Source of the DNA: Rhizobium sp. Q54
GTDB taxonomy: Bacteria > Bacteroidota > Bacteroidia > Flavobacteriales > Flavobacteriaceae
Length of the DNA: 5,258 nucleotides
Direction of reading: 5' to 3'
Assembly (NCBI GenBank): GCA_943324395.2
Contig: CALPLL020000132.1
Coordinates: 1-5,258 of the forward strand
The notes beneath the pieces were generated by a model. It searched no databases, was not told the DNA's origin, and was given only the letters and a program-made list of their open reading frames with translations. The position numbers were made by a program, and so were the translations under genes. Within the stretch, counting starts at the first letter, position 1, and every line of letters begins with the position of its first letter. Of this stretch, positions 1-5,258 are shown one piece after another.

Positions 1-161
1 ATTTGATGCGAAGAGAAATGAAACCCTCAAGTTTTCGAATGTGGCGGGCTAGAGTTCAAGGTCGCAAAACAAAGCATGAAAAACTTCGTGATTTTCGGGA
101 AGGGAGATTTAAATGCACCCAACAAAGACTAATAAACAATAATAAAATAGCTAAAAGATAA
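1..161 (+). CDS. TIGR03643-family small basic protein, 3' end only
   Basis: The gene enters from the left edge. The first complete codon begins at position 3 and TAA is at 159-161, so 52 C-terminal residues are visible. They contain the block MRREMKPSSFRMWRARVQGR (residues 2-21), then a KTKH segment and an RFKCTQQ ending. I recognise this from memory as the hallmark of the TIGR03643 (DUF2805) family of short proteins. The visible part is strongly basic (18 Lys/Arg against 4 Asp/Glu), which would suit nucleic-acid binding, but no biochemical function is established as far as I know. Family members commonly sit beside cryptochrome/photolyase, DUF2256 and SDR genes, which matches the next gene here. 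The stop codon directly abuts the SDR start codon, implying one transcript and translational coupling. The N-terminal half lies outside the window. Family assignment is fairly sure; function is unknown. Confidence 0.82.
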   Translation, partial: LMRREMKPSSFRMWRARVQGRKTKHEKLRDFREGRFKCTQQRLINNNKIAKR

Positions 162-845
162 ATGAAAAATATAGTAATCATTGGTGGTAGTAAAGGAATT
201 GGAAATGAAATTCTAAAACAAGCAATTGAAAATAATAAGGTTACTAATATTAGTAGAAACTTACCTGAAGTTTCACATCCTAATTTAACAAATTATCAAT
301 TGGACGTGTTATCAGCTGAACTTCCTGATATTGATCAAGTTGATGTATTAATTTATTGCCCAGGGTCAATCAATTTAAAACCTATAATGAGTTTAGGAAT
401 TGATGATTTCAGAAACGATTTTGAAATTAATGTAATTGGAGCTGTAAAATCAATCCAAAAATATTTACCAACACTCAAAAAAGGAACAAACCCTTCAATA
501 ATACTATTTAGTACCGTTGCAGCAAAATTGGGAATGCCTTTTCATGCAAGTATTGCAACTGCAAAATCAGGTGTTGAAGGACTAGTAAAATCCCTTGGAG
601 CGGAGTTAGCACCAACAGTTAGGGTAAATGCAATTGCACCAACTATTACTGAAACCTCTTTATCTTCAGCTATTCTTAGAAATGATAGAATGAAAGAAAA
701 CATGATTGAAAGACATCCTATGAAAGGATATTTAGCTCCAGAAGAAGTTGCAGGAATGGCTCAATTTTTAATGTCAGATAGTGCAAAATCAATATCAGGA
801 CAAGTTTTTGAAATGGATTATGGGATTGTAAGTTTTAAAATATAA
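162..845 (+). CDS. atypical short-chain dehydrogenase/reductase lacking the catalytic Tyr
   Basis: A 227-residue cytoplasmic protein with a classical-SDR Rossmann fold. Visible motifs are the glycine-rich nucleotide loop GGSKGIG (8-14), an acidic residue at the adenine-contact region (D48), CPG (66-68) in place of NNAG, the helix Asn (N90 in FEIN), the catalytic-type Ser (S117), Lys (K135), and a PTITET segment (160-165) after the RVNAIAP strand. The Tyr of the usual YxxxK motif is replaced by Ile (I131 in HASIATAK), so normal Ser-Tyr-Lys hydride-transfer chemistry is doubtful. From memory, SDRs next to photolyase/TIGR03643 genes share this HAS(I/V)AxAK form, so it is probably a family trait and not decay. 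ATG follows the upstream TAA with no gap, and folE starts 12 bp downstream. The folE linkage might suggest a pterin reductase such as sepiapterin reductase or FolM, but the missing Tyr argues against assigning one. The SDR fold is certain; substrate and activity are unknown. Confidence 0.9.
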   Translation: MKNIVIIGGSKGIGNEILKQAIENNKVTNISRNLPEVSHPNLTNYQLDVLSAELPDIDQVDVLIYCPGSINLKPIMSLGIDDFRNDFEINVIGAVKSIQKYLPTLKKGTNPSIILFSTVAAKLGMPFHASIATAKSGVEGLVKSLGAELAPTVRVNAIAPTITETSLSSAILRNDRMKENMIERHPMKGYLAPEEVAGMAQFLMSDSAKSISGQVFEMDYGIVSFKI

Positions 846-857
846 TTAAATAAACGA

Positions 858-1457
858 ATGAAAAGTTACGAAAAAATTGAGATTTACGATACAAAATTAA
901 TTGATTCATTATCCGAAAACTATAAAACAATAATAGAAAATTTAGGTGAAGATGTAAATCGAGAAGGACTTCAAAAAACACCTGAAAGAGTTGCCAAAGC
1001 CATGCAGTTCCTTACTCATGGTTACGATTTAAATCCGCTAGAAATATTAAAATCGGCTTTGTTTACTGAAGACCACCAGCAAATGATTGTGGTAAAAGAC
1101 ATAGAACTTTATTCAATGTGTGAACACCATATGTTGCCTTTTTTTGGGAAAGCACACGTGGCCTATATTCCAAATGGAAAAATTGTAGGATTAAGTAAAA
1201 TCCCACGAATTGTTGATGCATTTGCCAGAAGAATGCAAGTCCAAGAAAGATTAACTGACGAAATCAAAAACTGCATTCAAGAGGCGTTAAACCCGCTTGG
1301 AGTAGCTGTTGTTATTGAAGCACAACACATGTGTATGCAAATGAGAGGGATCCAAAAACAGAATTCCTACACTACAACCTCTTCATTCACAGGAGCGTTT
1401 GAAAAAGATAAAACTAGAAAAGAATTCATCAGTCTGATTTCGAATAAATTGAGTTAA
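858..1457 (+). CDS. folE: GTP cyclohydrolase I (FolE type)
   Basis: A 199-residue cytosolic enzyme converting GTP to 7,8-dihydroneopterin triphosphate plus formate, the first step of folate and tetrahydropterin synthesis; the family forms decamers. It has the [14 protein letters not shown] helix (35-48), family signature 1 ending in SMCEHH (86-91), and the [18 protein letters not shown] signature (113-130). The [11 protein letters not shown] segment (154-164) supplies the third zinc ligand. Predicted zinc ligands are C88, H91 and C159, with H90 and H157 as conserved active-site histidines. Length is near the usual size, about 200-220 residues, with no frameshift or missing residue. Twelve bases separate it from the SDR stop and I see no promoter between them, so it is probably co-transcribed. 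No Shine-Dalgarno precedes the ATG, as is common in Bacteroidota. The context suggests a photolyase-linked folE, possibly a second copy beside a housekeeping one, but this cannot be judged from the window. Confidence 0.97.
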   Translation: MKSYEKIEIYDTKLIDSLSENYKTIIENLGEDVNREGLQKTPERVAKAMQFLTHGYDLNPLEILKSALFTEDHQQMIVVKDIELYSMCEHHMLPFFGKAHVAYIPNGKIVGLSKIPRIVDAFARRMQVQERLTDEIKNCIQEALNPLGVAVVIEAQHMCMQMRGIQKQNSYTTTSSFTGAFEKDKTRKEFISLISNKLS

Positions 1458-1462
1458 AATTA

Positions 1463-2509
1463 TTAAAATTTCATTCTAACCAACTTATTTTTTCCAGCCA
1501 AAAAAGCAGTATTTGAATCTTTAAATCTTAGGGTATACGTATCTTTATCATCTGATAATTTATTCCAAGTATCGCCTTGATTATTAGTGCTAAATATACC
1601 GGTTGTTCCAACGCTGATTATTTTATTACCATCAGAATTAGGGAAAAATTGAACGCAAGAAGAATATCCAAAGCCCTGATTAATAGCAATTAATTTCCAT
1701 GTTTGACCTCCGTCAAATGTTATGGCTTTGTTTGAATTATTGTCTAATTGTGCTTCGTAGTTTCCTCCAACAATAATTCCAATTTTTTCATTTACGAAAT
1801 CGGCAGAGAAAATTCCTGTCATCGATTTCCCTTGAATTATAGGAGTTTCATAAACTTTCCACGATTTACAAAAATCATCACTTACAAATATTCGAGATTT
1901 TACACCTCCAGAAACCAAAAATATCCTATTTCCTCTTATACAAATATTAGTATTACTTGCTGCAAATGCTGCCTCTCCTGGTGATAGTTTTGGTAAATTA
2001 TTATTGGAAAGTTTATTCCATGTTTCACCACCGTCAATAGTTGTAATTATTGAAAATGTGTCTTCTATTGGATCACCAATTGCGATGCCTTTTTTGTTAT
2101 CAATAAAATGAATGGCATCATAAAATACTTTTTCATGATTTTCTCGATATACTAATTTGTAAGATAAATCGTGTTTATCAATTTTATATAATAAAGCTGG
2201 ATTACCTACACTTAAAATAAAAATTGAATGCTTAGTTTGAGCAATACTTCTAAATTCTAAATGCAAAGAATCAATACTAATTTTTCGTTCTTTACGTTTA
2301 TTTGTAATTAAATCAACAAATCCAAATCTATTTTTATCTGCAGCATACCAAACCTTATTATTATCAATTTCAATTGCTCGAATACTAATCTTATCTATAA
2401 AAAGAGTATCAAGAGAAATGGAAGTTCTTTTATTATTAAAATTAGATACTATTGGTTTGTAATTAAAGCTAACCAAGACCAAAACTAAAAGAGAAAATAG
2501 ATATTTCAT
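1463..2509 (-). CDS. exported BNR/Asp-box beta-propeller protein (Ycf48-like)
   Basis: A 348-residue protein beginning with a hydrophobic signal peptide (about residues 1-22, MKY followed by a Leu/Val-rich core) without an obvious lipobox Cys, so probably periplasmic or surface-exposed. The body carries repeated Asp-box motifs of the S/T-x-D-x-G-x-x-W type: TTIDGGETW (156-164), SDDFCKSW (210-217, degenerate), ITFDGGQTW (263-271) and STNNQGDTW (307-315). These are spaced as in sialidase/BNR and Ycf48/YVTN-like propellers. Homologues in flavobacteria are often called 'oxidoreductase', but I see no nucleotide-binding loop, flavin, heme or metal motif supporting that name. A scaffold or binding role is more likely; the ligand is unknown. 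No T9SS C-terminal sorting domain is evident, as the protein ends soon after the last repeat. The gene converges on folE with a 5-bp gap and is divergent from the next gene. The fold is confident; the function is not. Confidence 0.85.
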   Translation of the reverse strand: MKYLFSLLVLVLVSFNYKPIVSNFNNKRTSISLDTLFIDKISIRAIEIDNNKVWYAADKNRFGFVDLITNKRKERKISIDSLHLEFRSIAQTKHSIFILSVGNPALLYKIDKHDLSYKLVYRENHEKVFYDAIHFIDNKKGIAIGDPIEDTFSIITTIDGGETWNKLSNNNLPKLSPGEAAFAASNTNICIRGNRIFLVSGGVKSRIFVSDDFCKSWKVYETPIIQGKSMTGIFSADFVNEKIGIIVGGNYEAQLDNNSNKAITFDGGQTWKLIAINQGFGYSSCVQFFPNSDGNKIISVGTTGIFSTNNQGDTWNKLSDDKDTYTLRFKDSNTAFLAGKNKLVRMKF

Positions 2510-2573
2510 AAATTGACTTTTTAAAAAGCTAAATTACATGAATATTATATAAAACGTTTAAGTTTTGTTAAAA

Positions 2574-2604
2574 TTGATAGTTGGCATAATAATTGGATAT
2601 TTTG
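2574..2604 (+). promoter_or_regulatory. candidate Bacteroidota-type promoter for the secreted-protein gene
   Basis: TTG at 2574-2576 and TATTTTG at 2598-2604 are 21 bp apart, within the spacing reported for flavobacterial promoters (TTG, 17-23 bp, TAnnTTTG). The -7 element is one base short of consensus, so the match is imperfect. It would give a start near 2611 and a leader of about 23 nt to the ATG at 2634. Such elements arise easily in AT-rich DNA, hence the low confidence. Confidence 0.3.
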
Positions 2605-2633
2605 AAAAAGTAGTAATTATAAAATCAAATATC

Positions 2634-3617
2634 ATGAAAACGAAAATCATTGTTTTATCTTTTGTTACCTTATTATTTGTGAATACTATTCATTCACAAA
2701 CTAAAACTACTGTTAACGCATCGAATTCTGAAATTAGTGATAATCTAGATTTGAAAGCAGTTGCATCAATTTTTGGAGATTCTGAGAATTTAGAAGATTT
2801 TGAAAAACGTTTGAACGATCCTAAATTGAAAATTTCTAATTTAGACTTAAATGACGACCATCGAGTTGATTATTTAAGAGTCATTGAATCTGTTGAGGGC
2901 AATACTCACCTAATTGTTATTCAAGCCATTTTAGAAAAAGATATTTTTCAAGATGTAGCTACAATTGAAGTTGAAAAAGACAGAAATAACAACATGCAAG
3001 TTCAAGTGGTTGGAGATCCTTATATGTATGGAAATAATTTTATTTATGAGCCTGTATATGTTCACTCTCCATTACTTTTTTCTTATTTTTGGGCTCCAAA
3101 TTATAGAATTTATTATTCCAGATGGAATTGGGGATATTACCCAAGATTTTATAATTATTGGCGCCCATTTCCAATTTACAGATACAATAGAAACGTTCGA
3201 GTTTGGATAAATTATAACAATCATTATAACTATGTTAATATAAGAAGGAGTTCAGTGGCTATAAATCTTCATAGAAATATTCGCGCCAATAGTTATGAAT
3301 TAAGAAACCCAGAACGTTCATTTGAAAGGAGAAATAATAGCGTTTCAAATCGATATGAATTAGATCAAATTCGAACTTCAACTAGAAATAACAGATCTGA
3401 TAATAATAATGTAATTTCTCCTAGAACTACTACTAGAACACAAACTCCTAGAAACAATAGCCAGAGCGCAAGTCCAAGACAAAACACGCGGACAGATATT
3501 GAAACTCCTAGACGAAATCAATCAGAGTCAAATGCTCCAAGAGGAGGACAAAATAATGAGCAAACTCCTCGAAATTCTTCCCCAAGAGAAAATAGAAACT
3601 CCAATTCAAGAAGGTAA
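2634..3617 (+). CDS. secreted Tyr/Trp-rich protein with basic Asn/Arg tail, unknown function
   Basis: A 327-residue exported protein if started at the ATG at 2634, where a textbook signal peptide begins (MKTKIIVLSFVTLLFVNTIHSQ, cleavage near 20-22). A TTG at 2565 would extend the frame by 23 residues but would put a long segment ahead of this peptide. Residues about 35-127 form a conserved-looking domain containing DLNDDHRVDYLRV (71-83), which resembles a degenerate D-x-N-x-D calcium loop, and a QDVATIEVEKD strand (106-116). Residues about 127-200 are very rich in Tyr, Trp, Phe, Asn and Pro. From about 205 to the end the chain is low-complexity and basic, with recurring TPRN/SPR/TPRR units and an NSNSRR ending. 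I recognise the type from Bacteroidota genomes but know no function; an envelope-associated or polymer-binding role is only a guess. It appears monocistronic, with a terminator 22 bp after the stop. Confidence 0.88.
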   Translation: MKTKIIVLSFVTLLFVNTIHSQTKTTVNASNSEISDNLDLKAVASIFGDSENLEDFEKRLNDPKLKISNLDLNDDHRVDYLRVIESVEGNTHLIVIQAILEKDIFQDVATIEVEKDRNNNMQVQVVGDPYMYGNNFIYEPVYVHSPLLFSYFWAPNYRIYYSRWNWGYYPRFYNYWRPFPIYRYNRNVRVWINYNNHYNYVNIRRSSVAINLHRNIRANSYELRNPERSFERRNNSVSNRYELDQIRTSTRNNRSDNNNVISPRTTTRTQTPRNNSQSASPRQNTRTDIETPRRNQSESNAPRGGQNNEQTPRNSSPRENRNSNSRR

Positions 3618-3639
3618 ATCTATCAATTTAAATTTTTAT

Positions 3640-3672
3640 AAAAAGCACTGAAAAAAATCGGTGCTTTTTTTT
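3640..3672 (+). terminator. intrinsic terminator after the secreted-protein gene
   Basis: The arm GCACTGA (3645-3651) pairs with TCGGTGC (3658-3664), with one T-G wobble, around a six-A loop. Flanking A and T runs (3640-3644 and 3665-3672) extend the stem and supply the U-tract. It lies 22 bp after the stop at 3617 and insulates kup from upstream transcription. Because the A run precedes the stem, it could also work weakly on the opposite strand, though no gene there would need it. Confidence 0.85.
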
Positions 3673-3741
3673 ATATGATTAATTTTTATCTTTATTTTTA
3701 AAAAAAATGCAATCATTAATCATTATTAAATTATATAGTAA

Positions 3742-3749
3742 TAAATTTG
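3742..3749 (+). promoter_or_regulatory. -7 promoter element of kup
   Basis: TAAATTTG is an exact match to the Bacteroidota -7 consensus TAnnTTTG. It sits 22 bp before the kup ATG and downstream of the terminator, so kup should have its own transcript. I see no good TTG -33 element at the right distance; only TTA-like sequences occur there. The start site would be near 3756, leaving about 16 nt of leader, too short for any riboswitch. Confidence 0.5.
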
Positions 3750-3771
3750 TGAACTTTTTTAAACTATTTTT

Positions 3772-5258
3772 ATGAGTTCTCATCATCACGAACTGCACAG
3801 CAAATTATCATTAGGTGGATTACTAATTACTTTAGGAATAATTTACGGAGATATTGGGACTTCGCCATTATACGTTATGAAAGCCATTCTTGGAATTCAT
3901 GCAATTACATCAGATATTGTTTTAGGAGGAGTTTCCTGTATATTTTGGACTCTAACTTTGCAAACCACAATAAAATATGTATTAATTACACTTAGTGCTG
4001 ATAATAATGGTGAAGGAGGAATTTTTGCGCTTTACGCATTAGTAAAAAGGACAAAAGTAAAATGGTTAATCGTGCCAGCGATTGTTGGTGGTAGTGCTTT
4101 ATTAGCAGATGGAATTATTACCCCACCTATTTCTGTAGCCTCTGCTGTTGAGGGAATTAGAACTTATTATCCAACTATTAATACAATACCGATTGTAATT
4201 GGAATCTTATTTGTGCTGTTCACAATTCAACAATTTGGAACAAAATTAGTAGGAAAATTTTTCGCACCAATGATGCTAGTTTGGTTTGGAATGTTAGGAG
4301 TTTTAGGAATTATCCAAATCTTTGATCATATAGAAGTTTTAAAAGCAATAAATCCTTATTACGCAATAAAACTATTAACCATTCACCCAGAAGGATTTTA
4401 TGTTTTAGGTTTTGTATTTCTTTGTACTACCGGAGCAGAAGCTTTATATTCTGATATGGGACATTGTGGCAGAAAAAACATCAGAATAAGTTGGATGTTT
4501 GTGAAAACTACATTGGTTTTAAATTACTTCGGTCAAGCGGCCTATTTGTTACAACACGAAGGGGCAACTTTACAATCCTTAGGGGGTAAAAATGGAAATC
4601 CGTTCTACTTAATCATGGAAAGTTGGTTTCTACCATTTGGAATTGTAATTGCCACACTTGCTGCTGTAATTGCCTCTCAAGCTTTAATTAGCGGATCATT
4701 TACTTTGATAAATGAAGCTATGAGGTTGAACTTTTGGCCAAAAGTAAAAATTAAATATCCTACAGAACTTAAAGGTCAATTGTATATTCCTTCAATTAAC
4801 TGGTTGTTATTTGCAGGTTGTATTATGATTGTTTTGCACTTTGAAGAATCTAGCAATATGGAAGCTGCCTATGGATTAGCTATCATATTATGTATGATTA
4901 TGACAACGATTCTTTTAAATTTTTACATGATTTTAAAAAGGGTATCTTGGATGATAATAGTTCCTTTAATTACTATATATCTAATTATAGAATTTAGTTT
5001 TTTAATAGCAAACCTCAAAAAATTCTCGCATGGAGGTTATGTAACCTTATTTATAGCATTGATGTTAATTGGTATAATGACGATTTGGTATTTTGCTAAG
5101 AAAATCAGTAAAAACTATACCAAGTTTGTTAAAATTGATTCTTATACTAAAGTATTGGCCGAATTAAGTGCCGATTTATCGATTCCAAAATATGCAACAC
5201 ATTTGGTTTACATGACAAATGCGAGTCGTACTGATGAAATTGAAGAAAAAGTGATGTA
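3772..5258 (+). CDS. kup: Kup-family potassium uptake transporter, 3' end cut by the window
   Basis: An inner-membrane K+ transporter, generally a K+/H+ symporter in the KUP/HAK/KT family. 495 complete codons are visible, then two bases of the next. The ATG at 3772 gives the N-terminus MSSHHHELHSKLSLGG directly ahead of the first family motif. Hallmarks in order are GIIYGDIGTSPLY (22-34, with D27), GEGGIFALYALV (80-91), LLADGIITPPISVASAVEG (110-128, with E128), GAEALYSDMGHCG (221-233, with E223), and ISGSFTLINEAMRLNFWP (306-323). Hydrophobic segments run through the chain to about residue 441, where the soluble C-terminal part begins (KKISKNYTKFVKIDSY onward). The family is usually a little over 600 residues, so roughly 130-160 should lie beyond the edge. 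No internal stop or frameshift appears. It is separated from the gene before it by a terminator and its own promoter element, so it is not in an operon with it. Identity is firm; substrate range is taken from the family. Confidence 0.96.
   Translation, partial: MSSHHHELHSKLSLGGLLITLGIIYGDIGTSPLYVMKAILGIHAITSDIVLGGVSCIFWTLTLQTTIKYVLITLSADNNGEGGIFALYALVKRTKVKWLIVPAIVGGSALLADGIITPPISVASAVEGIRTYYPTINTIPIVIGILFVLFTIQQFGTKLVGKFFAPMMLVWFGMLGVLGIIQIFDHIEVLKAINPYYAIKLLTIHPEGFYVLGFVFLCTTGAEALYSDMGHCGRKNIRISWMFVKTTLVLNYFGQAAYLLQHEGATLQSLGGKNGNPFYLIMESWFLPFGIVIATLAAVIASQALISGSFTLINEAMRLNFWPKVKIKYPTELKGQLYIPSINWLLFAGCIMIVLHFEESSNMEAAYGLAIILCMIMTTILLNFYMILKRVSWMIIVPLITIYLIIEFSFLIANLKKFSHGGYVTLFIALMLIGIMTIWYFAKKISKNYTKFVKIDSYTKVLAELSADLSIPKYATHLVYMTNASRTDEIEEKVM

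Noticed and set aside
1748..1984. 78-codon open frame on the plus strand
   Set aside because: It lies antisense inside the propeller gene, whose Asp-box motifs prove the minus-strand frame; its translation has no recognisable motif.
2517..2528. Perfect 12-bp palindrome CTTTTTAAAAAG just upstream of the propeller gene start
   Set aside because: Made almost wholly of A/T runs, it is expected by chance in such DNA and has no second copy nearby to suggest an operator.
2529..2536. TAATTTAG on the minus strand as a -7 element for the propeller gene
   Set aside because: It has one mismatch to TAnnTTTG at an important position and no TTG at the right distance upstream, so I did not list it as a promoter.
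2552..2559. 8-bp palindrome AAACGTTT in the divergent intergenic region
   Set aside because: Too short and isolated to support an operator; no repeat or flanking dyad was seen.
2965..3210. 81-codon open frame on the plus strand
   Set aside because: It is an out-of-frame shadow within the secreted-protein gene, arising from its AT-rich aromatic region.
3418..3617. Recurring ACTCCTAGA-like units encoding TPR/SPR, considered as a DNA repeat array
   Set aside because: The units are irregularly spaced and diverged, and are explained by the low-complexity Arg/Asn/Pro protein tail.
3652..3710. Long A and T runs considered as possible frameshift or phase-variation tracts
   Set aside because: They fall in the terminator and intergenic DNA, not in a coding frame, and the kup frame is intact from its ATG.

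Overview
The window is AT-rich chromosomal DNA from a member of the Bacteroidota, most probably a Flavobacterium-like organism of the Flavobacteriaceae. The signs are the low GC content, start codons without Shine-Dalgarno sequences, matches to the Bacteroidota -7 promoter element (TAnnTTTG), and the protein types: a beta-propeller exported protein of the kind usually labelled 'oxidoreductase' in flavobacteria, and a secreted Tyr/Trp-rich protein with an Asn/Arg tail.

Layout. (1) Positions 1-1457, plus strand: the 3' end of a TIGR03643-type small basic protein gene, an atypical short-chain dehydrogenase/reductase (SDR) whose ATG directly abuts the preceding stop codon, and folE (GTP cyclohydrolase I) 12 bp further on. 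This looks like one operon running in from the left. (2) Positions 1463-2509, minus strand: an exported BNR/Asp-box beta-propeller protein, convergent with folE and separated from it by only 5 bp. (3) Positions 2634-3617, plus strand: a secreted protein with a conserved N-terminal domain, an aromatic-rich middle and a basic low-complexity tail. It is divergent from the propeller gene across a 124-bp intergenic region and is followed by a clear intrinsic terminator. (4) Position 3772 to the right edge, plus strand: a Kup-family potassium transporter, cut by the window end, with a perfect -7 promoter element just upstream.

Functional reading. The TIGR03643/SDR/folE trio resembles part of the photolyase/cryptochrome-associated accessory cluster of many bacteria. 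In Pseudomonas the light-responsive LitR regulon is known to include folE and cryptochrome/photolyase genes. FolE makes dihydroneopterin triphosphate, the precursor of folates and reduced pterins, which can serve as photolyase antenna cofactors. The photolyase itself would lie left of the window and is not seen. The most notable point is that the SDR keeps the nucleotide-binding motif, Asn, Ser and Lys, but has Ile where the catalytic Tyr belongs. The other genes look like ordinary, independently transcribed cell-envelope and ion-transport genes. No RNA genes, mobile elements, CRISPR arrays or long repeats were seen, and no gene-free stretch exceeds 300 bases.
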